From: Imperialibacter sp965651695
GTDB taxonomy: Bacteria > Bacteroidota > Bacteroidia > Cytophagales > Cyclobacteriaceae
Length of the DNA stretch: 64,000 bases
Direction: 5' to 3'
Assembly (NCBI GenBank): GCA_965651695.1
Contig: CBFGTI010000010.1
Coordinates: 1-64,000, forward strand
The notes below the pieces were generated by a model that was not told the origin of the DNA, ran no database searches, and saw only the letters and a list, made by a program, of their open reading frames with translations. Shown here in pieces: positions 56,198-64,000 of the stretch; position 1 is the first letter of the stretch, and every line of letters begins with the position of its first letter. Position numbers and translations under genes: made by a program.

Positions 56198-57052
56198 ATG
56201 CTTACCGCCATGAACCACATCGAGATTTTTAACAGCACTGCATTCAAAGTAAGCCGGCTGGTTACGGAAATGTACAGCACTTCATTTACGCTGGGTATCA
56301 AAACCCTCGACAGGAGACTGCGCGAGCCGATTTTTGCCATCTATGGCTTCGTAAGGTTTGCCGACGAAATTGTGGATACCTTTCATGACCACGACAAAAA
56401 GGCACTGCTTGAGAAGTTTAAGAAAGACACCTACGAGGCTATTGACCAGCAGTTGAGCTTTAACCCGGTGCTTCATTCTTTTCAAATAGTAGTACGTAAA
56501 TACGGCATAGGCACTGACCTGATCGAGGCTTTCTTAAAGAGCATGGAAATGGATATTTACCAGCAAGACTACTCGCAGGCAGGATACGAGGAGTACATTT
56601 ATGGCTCGGCGGAGGTGGTGGGGCTGATGTGCCTCAAAGTGTTTTGTGAAGGCGACGACGCCAGCTACGTGGCACTGAAAGAACCTGCCCGTAGCTTGGG
56701 AGCCGCCTTTCAAAAAGTAAATTTCTTAAGAGATATTCAGAGCGACTTTGCCGAAAGAGGCCGCACCTATTTTCCCGGCGTAGATTTTCAAAATTTCTCA
56801 CAGGAAAACAAAAGCCAGATTGAGGTGGATATTCAGAACGATTTTGACGCTGCCTTTGAAGGCATTAAACAGCTGCCCGAAAGTGCCCGGCTGGGTGTGT
56901 ATCTTGCCTACCGCTACTATCTTAACCTTTTTAAAAAGATAAAGCATGTGCCAGTAGCCCGTATTTTCTACGAGCGCATCCGGGTGCCCGACGCCCAGAA
57001 AATGCTGCTGCTGTGCCAAACATATATACAGCGCAGTTTAAACAGCATCTAA
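56198..57052 (+). CDS. crtB: Phytoene synthase
   Basis: Condenses two geranylgeranyl diphosphates into phytoene. The 284-residue protein has the prenyltransferase aspartate motifs DEIVD (about residue 52) and DIQSD (about 187) with FAERGRTYFPG after the second, the pattern of squalene/phytoene synthases. Position between crtI and a lycopene cyclase favours phytoene synthase over squalene synthase. The start at 56198 directly follows the crtI stop; a second Met at codon 5 is an alternative. Confidence 0.93.
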   Translation: MLTAMNHIEIFNSTAFKVSRLVTEMYSTSFTLGIKTLDRRLREPIFAIYGFVRFADEIVDTFHDHDKKALLEKFKKDTYEAIDQQLSFNPVLHSFQIVVRKYGIGTDLIEAFLKSMEMDIYQQDYSQAGYEEYIYGSAEVVGLMCLKVFCEGDDASYVALKEPARSLGAAFQKVNFLRDIQSDFAERGRTYFPGVDFQNFSQENKSQIEVDIQNDFDAAFEGIKQLPESARLGVYLAYRYYLNLFKKIKHVPVARIFYERIRVPDAQKMLLLCQTYIQRSLNSI

Positions 57053-57748
57053 ATGACACTGTACCTCTGGCTTCATGCGATTACCATTGCCTTTCCTCTG
57101 CTGAGGTCGTTTGAACCGAAAGTTGCATACGCCAGCAGATGGAAGGCACTGCTGCCTGCTATCTTGCTTGTGGCTGCCTTTTTCGTGGCCTGGGACATTT
57201 CGTTTACTAAAAGTGGTGTGTGGGGTTTCAACAACAACTATTTAACAGGGCTGTACCTGTCGTTGCTGCCAATTGAGGAATGGTTATTTTTTGTGACGGT
57301 GCCGTTTGCTTCGGTGTTTATCTACGATTGCGTTGCCTACTTCGACAAAAGGGGTAAGCTTAACAAGCGGGCACAAATACCCACCGTTATTGCAGGGCTC
57401 ATGCTACTTGTGCTAGCCTTTTTATTTCAAGATAAAGCCTACACTTTTTACAATTTCATGTTTGCAGGTTTAATGCTGTTGCTGCAGGGGCTTGTTTTGC
57501 GATCTGCCTACATGGGCCGGTTTTACGTGGCCTACCTCGTACACCTGCTGCCTTTTTTTATTGTAAATGGCATTCTCACCGGCGGTATCACCAGCGAACC
57601 GGTGGTTTGGTATAACAACGAGGAGAATTTGGGAATAAGAACGTGGACCATACCGGTGGAGGATTTCATTTACGCACTACTGCTGCTCCTGATGAATGTT
57701 ACCGTCTACGAATTCCTGAAATCCAAAATGTTTCCGAAACATAATTAG
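57053..57748 (+). CDS. Lycopene cyclase, fused CrtYc-CrtYd type
   Basis: Makes the beta-ionone rings of gamma- and beta-carotene. The 231-residue membrane protein has six to seven helices and two copies of the cyclase domain motif: LPIEEWLFFVTVPF in the first half and IPVEDFIYALLLLL in the second, corresponding to fused CrtYc and CrtYd. This type is common in Bacteroidota and differs from the soluble CrtY/CrtL flavoproteins. Its ATG touches the crtB stop codon, in line with co-translation. Confidence 0.9.
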   Translation: MTLYLWLHAITIAFPLLRSFEPKVAYASRWKALLPAILLVAAFFVAWDISFTKSGVWGFNNNYLTGLYLSLLPIEEWLFFVTVPFASVFIYDCVAYFDKRGKLNKRAQIPTVIAGLMLLVLAFLFQDKAYTFYNFMFAGLMLLLQGLVLRSAYMGRFYVAYLVHLLPFFIVNGILTGGITSEPVVWYNNEENLGIRTWTIPVEDFIYALLLLLMNVTVYEFLKSKMFPKHN

Positions 57749-57768
57749 GTGAGTTTTGTTCTGAATAT

Positions 57769-58614
57769 ATGCTTAACCTCCGTGTGACTATCGATCCGCA
57801 TTCCGGTTTTTGTTTCGGTGTAGTGTATGCTATCGAAATGGCCGAGGAAATTCTGGATTCGGAAGGGCAACTTTTTTGCCTGGGCGATATCGTTCACAAC
57901 GACGAAGAGGTAAAGCGGCTGCAGCGAAAAGGGCTGCAGATTATAAATCATGCTGACCTCGAAAATATCTTCAATGCAAAAGTGCTGATAAGGGCTCACG
58001 GAGAGCCACCTTCTACCTACGAGTTGGCACTCAAAAACAACCTCGAACTCGTTGATGCCTCCTGCCCGGTGGTTTTGAAGCTTCAGAATCGTATAAAAAA
58101 TTCGTACGATAAGAAGGAGCCCGTGTATATTTTGGGCAAGCATGGCCATGCGGAGGTTGTGGGGCTATTCGGTCAAACAAATAACGAGGCGGTGGTTTTT
58201 CAGGACATAACCGAGCTCGATCTCGCAACGATTCCCCGGGAGCTTACGCTTTACAGCCAAACGACAAAAAGTACCGGGCAGTTTTACGAGGTAACCAGGG
58301 CGCTTACCACTGCCGGCATACAGGTGAATGCGAATGACACTATTTGCCGGCAGGTTTCGAACCGCGATGAAGAACTGCGGTCTTTCGCCACAAAATTTGA
58401 CGCAGTAGTTTTTGTATCAGGAAAAAAGTCGTCGAATGGAAAAGTGCTTTTTCAGGTTTGCAAAGAAGTGAACCCCAGAGCATTTTTCATCAGCAGTCCG
58501 GATGAACTCGACAAGCAAATGTTTATAGCAGGTGAAACCATCGGGATTTGCGGGGCCACGTCTACTCCAATGTGGCTGATGGAAAAGGTGAAGGAGGAGT
58601 TGCTTAGCAATTAG
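57769..58614 (+). CDS. ispH: 4-hydroxy-3-methylbut-2-enyl diphosphate reductase
   Basis: Iron-sulphur enzyme of the MEP pathway that makes IPP and DMAPP. The 281-residue protein has the three cluster cysteines in SGFCFGV (residue 15), VDASCPVV (about 95) and GICGATSTP (about 265), and the active-site KHGHAEVVGL and QTTKST segments. It is embedded in the carotenoid operon 20 bases after the lycopene cyclase gene, so precursor supply is tied to pigment synthesis. An ispH in such a cluster may be the only copy; this window does not show another. Confidence 0.95.
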   Translation: MLNLRVTIDPHSGFCFGVVYAIEMAEEILDSEGQLFCLGDIVHNDEEVKRLQRKGLQIINHADLENIFNAKVLIRAHGEPPSTYELALKNNLELVDASCPVVLKLQNRIKNSYDKKEPVYILGKHGHAEVVGLFGQTNNEAVVFQDITELDLATIPRELTLYSQTTKSTGQFYEVTRALTTAGIQVNANDTICRQVSNRDEELRSFATKFDAVVFVSGKKSSNGKVLFQVCKEVNPRAFFISSPDELDKQMFIAGETIGICGATSTPMWLMEKVKEELLSN

Positions 58615-58636
58615 TTATCTTTAAAAAAAGAACCAC

Positions 58637-59116
58637 ATGCAGTGGCTTGTAAACACATTGATTGTAGTCGCTACTTTCTTCCTGATGGAAGGGGTTGCCT
58701 GGTTTACTCATAAATATATTATGCATGGTGTATTGTGGAGCTGGCATAGGTCGCACCACAGGGCGCACAACCACAAGCTGGAGCGAAACGACTTGTTTGC
58801 CGTTGTTTTTAGCCTGCCGTCTATCGCACTTATTGTAATTGGCTCTGAGCTACCTCAGGTGCGCTGGCTTATGTACATTGGGTTCGGCATATTAGCTTAT
58901 GGCATTTTCTATTTCGTATTTCACGACGTAATCGTGCACCGGCGTATTAAAATACCTCTTAAAACAAAAAGCAGATACCTGAAGCGGATAATGAATGCGC
59001 ATTATACGCATCATAAAGTTCACACAAGAGACGGGGCCGAGGCTTTCGGCTTTTTGTATGCACCGCGCAAATACGAAAAAGAGGAAGTGGGAAAAACTAC
59101 AACCCACTCCTCGTGA
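58637..59116 (+). CDS. crtZ: Beta-carotene hydroxylase
   Basis: Di-iron hydroxylase that adds 3-hydroxyl groups to beta-ionone rings, giving zeaxanthin-type pigments. The 159-residue membrane protein carries the four histidine clusters of the fatty-acid-hydroxylase family: HKYIMHG, WHRSHHRAH, FHDVIVHRR and HYTHHKVHTRDG, and ends EAFGFLYAPRKY. It is the last gene of the cluster, 22 bases after ispH, and converges on the permease gene. Confidence 0.93.
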   Translation: MQWLVNTLIVVATFFLMEGVAWFTHKYIMHGVLWSWHRSHHRAHNHKLERNDLFAVVFSLPSIALIVIGSELPQVRWLMYIGFGILAYGIFYFVFHDVIVHRRIKIPLKTKSRYLKRIMNAHYTHHKVHTRDGAEAFGFLYAPRKYEKEEVGKTTTHSS

Positions 59117-59121
59117 ACACA

Positions 59122-61719
59122 TTATTCATTACGCAGTGCCAGCACCGGGTTTTCTTTTGAGGCCCGCCAAACAATGGCGCCGATACTAGTAACCGCAAAC
59201 GTAGTTACCAGCAAACCCGATACTACAAATGTCGTTACCGAAAGCGGCGCCCGATACGCAAACTCTTCCAAAAATTCGCTCATCAGCCACCAGGCGGTTG
59301 GCGCCGCACATACAAAGGCAAGCCCAACCAGCAGCAGGTATCGGGTAGTTAAATGCTGCGCCAGCTGTAGCACCGACGCCCCCATTACCTTTCTGATGCT
59401 TATTTCTTTTCTTTTGCGGCGTATTACAAACGATGCAACACTAAAGAGCCCTAAAGAGGCAATTAACAGCGCGATTACAGAGAAAAACCCAGCCGACACG
59501 CCTATCCGCTCCTGTTCCCTGTACATGCCTGCAAACTCTTCATTCAGGAAAAAATAGTCGAAACCCTGCAAAGCATTCAGGCTTTTCCAGTCGTTTTCCA
59601 GCCTGCCAAGCACCTCTTTCATTCGGCCTGGCTCAAACCGCACAAGCATATAGTTGAAGTAGTCTTTGTAATAGAAATGAACGAACGGCTCTATCTTTTC
59701 CTGAAGCGACTGGTAGTGAAAATCTTCGGTAACGCCCACTACCTTGTATGCCGAACCATCACCTTTGGATACCAGCTGCTTCCCCTCTATGCTGCTCCAG
59801 CCAAAAAGCTCCATCGCTTTTCTGTTTATTACAACAGCATTTGAATCGGTGGCCAGCTGGCTGTCGAAGCTGCGGCCTTCGTAAAAGTCGACGCCCAGTG
59901 TGCTGAAGTAATTAACGCTAACGGTTGCCTGTCTCAGGTGGTGGGCATTAGTCGGCTGGTCTTTGTCTAAAAAGTTGTTGTAGTTTTGCCAATACCTGCC
60001 CGGTACGTTTTGCCCGAAGCTAACCTGCTGTATGCCAGGTACCGTTGCGTACTCCTGCGCCAGCACCTGTAGCTGCTTTCGGGCTTTCCTACCGTCGGTA
60101 AACGACTCGTCAAACGCCGGCACCACCAGCACCTGGTCGTCGTCGAAATGAAGCTCCTGGTTTTTCATGTAGTTTATTTGCTTCCAAACTACGATGGTAC
60201 CTGCTACCATAAAGATGGATGCAGCAAATTGCACAACGAGGAGCCCATTGCGCAGATAAGGTCTGCCGTGCCGTGCTTCGGCTTTGCCTTTCAGCCCATC
60301 TGCCGTTTTAACCGACGAAATGAGCATGGCCGGGAAAAAGCCGCTGACCAACCCTAGCAGAAGTGCAAATCCTGCTGTGGAAAGCACCAGTAGTGCCCAT
60401 TTGCCATTGCTGTAGTTTAGCTCAATGGAAAACCGCTGCTCTAAAAATGGAATGGCAAAATACAGCATGAGCCATGCCACAACAACGGCACCCAGGTTCA
60501 CCATCAGAGACTCTGTGAGGAACTGCGCGATTAACTGGCCGCGGGACGAACCAATTACCTTGCGGATTGTAACTTCTTTGGTTCGGGCCAACGACTGCGC
60601 CGACGCGAGGTTAATAAAGTTGACCGAAGCAATAAGCAGGATAATAACTGCCACCACGCCCAGCAGGTTTATGATGGTTTTGTTTTGCGCCTGCACACTT
60701 CTCAGCTCCGTTATTGGCACCAGGTGTATGCGGTGCTGGGATGCTTCCTCGGCAGGCTGGAAATTTTCCTTCACAATCGTGGCAAGCTTGCCGCTTAGCG
60801 ATTCAGGCGTTGCATTTTTATCGAGTACAACATACGTTCTCATAAATGTGTTGTACCAGTTGGCGAGGGAAGGGTCTTTCAGGCCATCAGGCACATTTAC
60901 CCATCCTGCCAGCATTTTGTACTCGATTGATGTATTAGAAGGCCGATCTTCTAACACAGCTCCCACCACCCATTTTTTTCCGCCCTGTATCTCTCTCACT
61001 TCTTTGCCCAGGGCGGGCTCATAGCCAAACAGTCGTCTTGCCGTCTCCAGCGTAATCACCAGCTGATCTTTCGCGCTAAGTGCTGTCTTTAAGTCGCCCT
61101 CAAGCACCTCAAAGTCGAACATGTCGGCAAAGTCAGCATCCACAAACTGCATATCATTTTGCATTCGTCCCTCCGGGCCCTCCATCCACGGGCTGTACCA
61201 GGTAATGTATCTGGAGGCATAAATAACTTCCGGCACATCACTTTTCAGCTTGGGCGCCAGCGGAGTTCTGCTTTGCAGGTAGGGTTCTCCGCCTTCTTTT
61301 ACCTCTCCGGCGAGGTAAATTTGAGAGGCACTAGCATGAAAACCGTCGAAAGACCTTTCGTAGCTTATCACCAAAAAGAGCAATGTTGCTGCGGCTATGC
61401 CTGCCGAAAGCCCCAGAATATTGATGGAAGTGTAGGATTTGTGCTTGGCGAGGTTGCGATAACTCACTTTAAGATAGTCGGTCCACATAAAAAAAGGGTT
61501 TAGAAATTTTGGTACAAAAGATCGGAGAAGCGTTGGCCTCAGTAAAAGAAATACTTCCCATGCAAACGCCCATTTAAGCCTTTGAAGAGAGGTGTGTGCT
61601 GCTTTTTGTTCATATACCTCTGTAAGGTCGCCCTCTATTTCCTCAAGGTAGTTGCTATTGCATATAGCTCTGAAAAAGCGCATGGGCCATTTGGGCGGCC
61701 GAAATTGGGAATTTTCCAT
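59122..61719 (-). CDS. ABC transporter permease with prefix domain (MacB/FtsX type)
   Basis: An 865-residue inner-membrane permease. An N-terminal cytoplasmic prefix (residues 1-75, PPKWPMRFFRAICNSNYLEEIEGDLTEVY quoted in part) precedes the FtsX/MacB core, which has a first helix (about 95-120), a large periplasmic domain, three helices (about 365-480), a second periplasmic domain and three terminal helices. Two FtsX domains are present. Such permease-prefix proteins in Bacteroidota are usually coupled to a PadR regulator and a separate ATPase; the ATPase gene is not adjacent here. Export of antimicrobial compounds or lipids is likely but unproven. It lies two bases after the PadR gene. Confidence 0.85.
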   Translation of the reverse strand: MENSQFRPPKWPMRFFRAICNSNYLEEIEGDLTEVYEQKAAHTSLQRLKWAFAWEVFLLLRPTLLRSFVPKFLNPFFMWTDYLKVSYRNLAKHKSYTSINILGLSAGIAAATLLFLVISYERSFDGFHASASQIYLAGEVKEGGEPYLQSRTPLAPKLKSDVPEVIYASRYITWYSPWMEGPEGRMQNDMQFVDADFADMFDFEVLEGDLKTALSAKDQLVITLETARRLFGYEPALGKEVREIQGGKKWVVGAVLEDRPSNTSIEYKMLAGWVNVPDGLKDPSLANWYNTFMRTYVVLDKNATPESLSGKLATIVKENFQPAEEASQHRIHLVPITELRSVQAQNKTIINLLGVVAVIILLIASVNFINLASAQSLARTKEVTIRKVIGSSRGQLIAQFLTESLMVNLGAVVVAWLMLYFAIPFLEQRFSIELNYSNGKWALLVLSTAGFALLLGLVSGFFPAMLISSVKTADGLKGKAEARHGRPYLRNGLLVVQFAASIFMVAGTIVVWKQINYMKNQELHFDDDQVLVVPAFDESFTDGRKARKQLQVLAQEYATVPGIQQVSFGQNVPGRYWQNYNNFLDKDQPTNAHHLRQATVSVNYFSTLGVDFYEGRSFDSQLATDSNAVVINRKAMELFGWSSIEGKQLVSKGDGSAYKVVGVTEDFHYQSLQEKIEPFVHFYYKDYFNYMLVRFEPGRMKEVLGRLENDWKSLNALQGFDYFFLNEEFAGMYREQERIGVSAGFFSVIALLIASLGLFSVASFVIRRKRKEISIRKVMGASVLQLAQHLTTRYLLLVGLAFVCAAPTAWWLMSEFLEEFAYRAPLSVTTFVVSGLLVTTFAVTSIGAIVWRASKENPVLALRNE

Positions 61720-61720
61720 G

Positions 61721-62053
61721 CTACGAGAACTTTAAAACCATTGAGGGGATTTCGGCCCACAGCTGGGCTCTGATGTCTTTGATATCTGAAAGGGCCTTTT
61801 GTGCTGAAGAGGTAATCTTGTAGTAGCGTTTGCGCTTGCCACCACGCACATTGGTAGCTTCACCCCACCACGACTCCAGGTATCCTTTTTCTTCCATGCG
61901 CTTAAGAGCTGTTTGAAGGGCACCCACACTTATGCCGTAACCAAGCCGGCTTTCGAGTTGATTTTTGATTGAAACGCCATATGCATCGCCTTGCAACACT
62001 GCAATTGTGAGCAAGACGATTTCTTCAAATTCTCCCAACTGAGTTTTCTTCAT
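61721..62053 (-). CDS. PadR family transcriptional regulator
   Basis: A 110-residue winged-helix regulator, short PadR-type (PadR-s2). The recognition region is GVSIKNQLESRLGYGISVGALQTALKRMEEKGYL, quoted in pieces, and the C-terminal helix WAEIPSMVLKF drives dimer formation; the wing GGKRKRYYKIT is conserved. It is the first gene of a two-gene unit with the prefix-domain permease, one base apart, and most likely represses it in response to a substrate of the pump. Confidence 0.9.
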   Translation of the reverse strand: MKKTQLGEFEEIVLLTIAVLQGDAYGVSIKNQLESRLGYGISVGALQTALKRMEEKGYLESWWGEATNVRGGKRKRYYKITSSAQKALSDIKDIRAQLWAEIPSMVLKFS

Positions 62054-62171
62054 AATTTATATTTTTCCGAAATGTAGAGGTTATAGTATTAAATTCCTAA
62101 TTGAAGAGATAATAAATTTCACCTTAAAGGGCTGTAAGGCGCGAAAGAGACGGAATAGCTGCCGAACAAAT

Positions 62172-62206
62172 AGATAAAAAAAAGGCCTGCCATTACGACA
62201 GACCTC
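62172..62206 (-). terminator. Probable terminator downstream of the dipeptidase gene
   Basis: On the minus strand AGG-t-CTG and CAG-g-CCT form a short interrupted stem around about seven bases, followed by a T8 run. It lies about 65 bases after the dipeptidase stop codon. The mismatch weakens the call. Confidence 0.65.
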
Positions 62207-62269
62207 CGATATCAGCAGAAGAATAAGCAACCAGACACTTCTTCTGAACAAAGCAATTTTAGCCGGGTG

Positions 62270-63526
62270 TTAGGAAACCGCCTGCAGCTCTTTCGACTTT
62301 TCAAGCACGGCGTTCCATACCCGCCATACGTTTTTGTAGCATATCTTGGCTATGTCGTCTTCTGTGTAGCCTCTCTTGAGGAGTTCGTAAATAAGGTTTG
62401 GAAAATCCGACACGTCTTTCAGGCCGGTTGGCAGACTGTCGCCCACGCCGTCATAGTCAGATCCGAAGGCAACATAATCGACTCCCACCAGCTTCACTAC
62501 ATGGTCGATATGGTCGGCAGCAACCTGCACCGTAGTGTATTTGAAAGGGTTTACATTCGTCAGATAATTCTCAATGTATGCTTGTGCGGCCGAGTCTTCG
62601 CGGGCAAGTTGGTTTTCAGCCAACCAGTTAATGATGTGCTCCTCCGCTTCATTGTAGCTCTTTTGCGATTCGCTTGAAAGAAAAGTGGAACCGAAGTTGA
62701 TTTGGATTACGCCACCATTTTCAGCCAGCCTTTTTATCATCTCGTCCGACATGTTGCGTTGAAAGCCGGGGGTAAATTTCCTGCACGATGAGTGGGAGGC
62801 AATTACCGGCACGTCGGTAATCCGCATCACGTCGTAAAAAGAACTGTCTGAAATGTGCGAAACATCGACCATTATACCTACTCTGTTCATTTCTTTTACT
62901 ACTTCTTCGCCAAACGGGCTCAAGCCATTCCAGGTATAGGTGGTGTCGTAGCTCGAGTCGCATATTTGATTGTCTTTGGCGTGTGTCAGGGTAATGTAGT
63001 TGATTCCCCGGTCGAAAAAATACTTCACGTTAGCAAGGTCGTTCAGTACAGGAGCTCCATTTTCCATACCCATAGGGAGCGAGATTTTTCCTGCCTTAAA
63101 GTTTTCCTCCACTGCCTGAGGCGTTCTTGCAAGCGCAAATTTGTCAGGCCAGGTGGTGGCCAGGTTCTCCATCATGTCAATAAGCGAATCCGCCAGGTTT
63201 TTGGCTTTATCGGTCACGCCATAGTTTGAGGGTATGTAAATGGACATAAATGGTGCATCCAATCCGCCCTCCTTAGATCTCACGTAGTCGAAGTTGCCAT
63301 CGGGCGTGCGCACCGACACATCCATGGGTTCTTTTTTCAGAATAAAGCCGGCTACCTTCATACGGTAAGGCAAATCCACATGTCCATCAGTAATTATATA
63401 TTTGTGTGCCAGCTCGTCGGCAAATGCTTTCAGCTCATCATCACTCATGGTGCTAACGGTTTTTTCGGGGGTGGGGCTACAAGCTGCAATAAAAGCTAGC
63501 AAAAGAAGATAAAGAATCCTTTTCAT
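62270..63526 (-). CDS. Membrane dipeptidase (renal dipeptidase family), lipoprotein
   Basis: A 418-residue zinc dipeptidase of the peptidase M19 family. It has a lipoprotein signal (YLLLLAFIAACSP, Cys at residue 16) and metal-binding segments TDGHVDLPYRM (His-x-Asp), GIMVDVSHISDSSF and VIASHSSCRKF, all in the amidohydrolase-type barrel; PVIASHS is the family motif. It cleaves dipeptides, possibly D-amino-acid containing ones from peptidoglycan recycling. The start at 63526 gives the signal peptide; upstream codons are not conserved. It is monocistronic. Confidence 0.92.
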   Translation of the reverse strand: MKRILYLLLLAFIAACSPTPEKTVSTMSDDELKAFADELAHKYIITDGHVDLPYRMKVAGFILKKEPMDVSVRTPDGNFDYVRSKEGGLDAPFMSIYIPSNYGVTDKAKNLADSLIDMMENLATTWPDKFALARTPQAVEENFKAGKISLPMGMENGAPVLNDLANVKYFFDRGINYITLTHAKDNQICDSSYDTTYTWNGLSPFGEEVVKEMNRVGIMVDVSHISDSSFYDVMRITDVPVIASHSSCRKFTPGFQRNMSDEMIKRLAENGGVIQINFGSTFLSSESQKSYNEAEEHIINWLAENQLAREDSAAQAYIENYLTNVNPFKYTTVQVAADHIDHVVKLVGVDYVAFGSDYDGVGDSLPTGLKDVSDFPNLIYELLKRGYTEDDIAKICYKNVWRVWNAVLEKSKELQAVS

Positions 63527-63677
63527 AATAAGCGATTTGGTTATACCCCAAAAATAAGCTGCAAACTTCAGGTAAATCAACACAGGCAGCAGATTTGTTG
63601 TTGCGGTTTATTTGCCGCACCCAGTGGTTGATAATCTTCAAAATGTCGTTAAAAATAAATTGTGTGCGCAAACACTG

Positions 63678-63935
63678 ATGGAAAATCCAAATCAATTACC
63701 GATATTTACACCGCGGCAACTTGCCTTGCGCAATGGGCAAGACCGGGATGAGGTGTGGATTTCGTACAAAGGCAGAATTTACGATGTGAGCGAATCCAGG
63801 CTATGGAGGCGAGGAATGCACTACGAGCACTGGGCAGGGCAGGACCTAACCCACGAGCTGCCCGATGCTCCGCACACCGAATCGGTTTTTCTTAAATTCA
63901 AATGTGTCGGACTCCTGTCTGGCCATCATATTTAA
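63678..63935 (+). CDS. Cytochrome b5-like haem/steroid-binding domain protein
   Basis: An 85-residue protein of the short bacterial cytochrome b5-like group. The opening LPIFTPRQLALRNGQ and the IYDVSESRLWRRG segment match the domain, and the pattern MHYEHWAGQDLTHELPDAPH holds the histidines of this group in place of the HPGG of true cytochrome b5. It may bind haem or a steroid-like ligand. The start was set at 63678; the frame is open 22 codons upstream, but those residues are not part of the domain. Confidence 0.72.
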   Translation: MENPNQLPIFTPRQLALRNGQDRDEVWISYKGRIYDVSESRLWRRGMHYEHWAGQDLTHELPDAPHTESVFLKFKCVGLLSGHHI

Positions 63936-63945
63936 CATTAAGGGA

Positions 63946-64000
63946 TGATATTAATAGCAGACAGCGGAGCTACCAAAATAGAGTGGCGGCTGCTTGGCGA
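63946..64000 (+). CDS. BadF/BadG/BcrA/BcrD-type ATPase, probable N-acetylglucosamine kinase (5' end only)
   Basis: Only the first 18 codons lie in the window. They read MILIADSGATKIEWRLLG, which is the phosphate-1 loop of ASKHA-fold sugar kinases as found in Bacteroidota N-acetylglucosamine kinases. An AAGGG lies just before the ATG at 63946. The rest is beyond the window edge. Confidence 0.6.

Noticed and set aside
1..64000. CRISPR array, tRNA or rRNA gene
   Set aside because: No regularly spaced direct repeats, no tRNA T-arm pattern in a cloverleaf context and no rRNA stretches were noticed on either strand; a tRNA scan would be needed to be certain.

Overview
This 64 kb window is a chromosomal segment of a Bacteroidota bacterium, most likely of the order Cytophagales. 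The evidence is the gene content and order (CBS protein, nadK, DUF6089 proteins, uppS, bamA, two ompH genes; rpsU, xerC, hpf), families largely confined to that phylum (DUF4293, DUF4286, DUF6089), an N-terminally extended Rho, weak Shine-Dalgarno signals, and promoters of the phylum's TTTG / TAnnTTTG type. Most of the window is housekeeping. No rRNA, tRNA, CRISPR array or intact insertion sequence was seen.

Layout. 1-2.0 kb: minus-strand NDP-sugar pair (ugd, then galE cut by the window edge). 2.1-9.7 kb: acyl-CoA dehydrogenase, rpsU-xerC-hpf, metK, an RsmI-like methylase, pdxJ with a hydrolase, a YqeY-like protein and a CvpA-like protein. 9.8-18.6 kb: a plus-strand envelope run (hydrolase, CBS-ACT protein, nadK, two DUF6089 proteins of which one is probably PorG of the type IX secretion system, uppS, bamA, two ompH/skp genes) closed by a hairpin terminator. 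18.8-29.0 kb: a tightly packed minus-strand run that starts at manA and passes through lipB, a small unknown, a 3'-5' exonuclease, a double ABC ATPase, rnr, an AAA-ATPase/TOPRIM-like pair, a polyprenyl synthetase and a rhomboid protease. The AAA/TOPRIM-like pair sits between rnr and the polyprenyl synthetase with overlapping ends and has the architecture of two-gene ATPase-nuclease defence systems.

29.0-52.0 kb: yraN, a MORN-type secreted protein, htpG (behind a pair of CTGTC/TGAC boxes), a DUF4293 protein, truA, an ABC exporter, a fused 5-oxoprolinase, a TANGO2-like protein, an ALDH7-type dehydrogenase, a single-domain response regulator converging on a large unknown helical protein, rho, serS, a lipoprotein prolyl oligopeptidase, and small enzymes. 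52.1-59.1 kb: a carotenoid cluster. A CruF-like hydratase is followed by a CarH-like MerR/B12 regulator, a sigma-70 family factor, crtI, crtB, a fused CrtYcd-type lycopene cyclase, ispH and crtZ. The genes account for the path from geranylgeranyl diphosphate to hydroxylated beta-carotene-type pigments, with ispH supplying precursors. Paired inverted repeats in front of the sigma gene are candidate operators for the regulator, suggesting light- and cobalamin-controlled pigment synthesis.

59.1-64 kb: a MacB/FtsX-type permease with its PadR regulator, a lipoprotein dipeptidase, a cytochrome b5-like protein and the first codons of a BadF/BcrA-type (N-acetylglucosamine) kinase. Intergenic stretches at 33.2-33.4 and 45.4-45.7 kb carry palindromes and hairpins that no gene explains.
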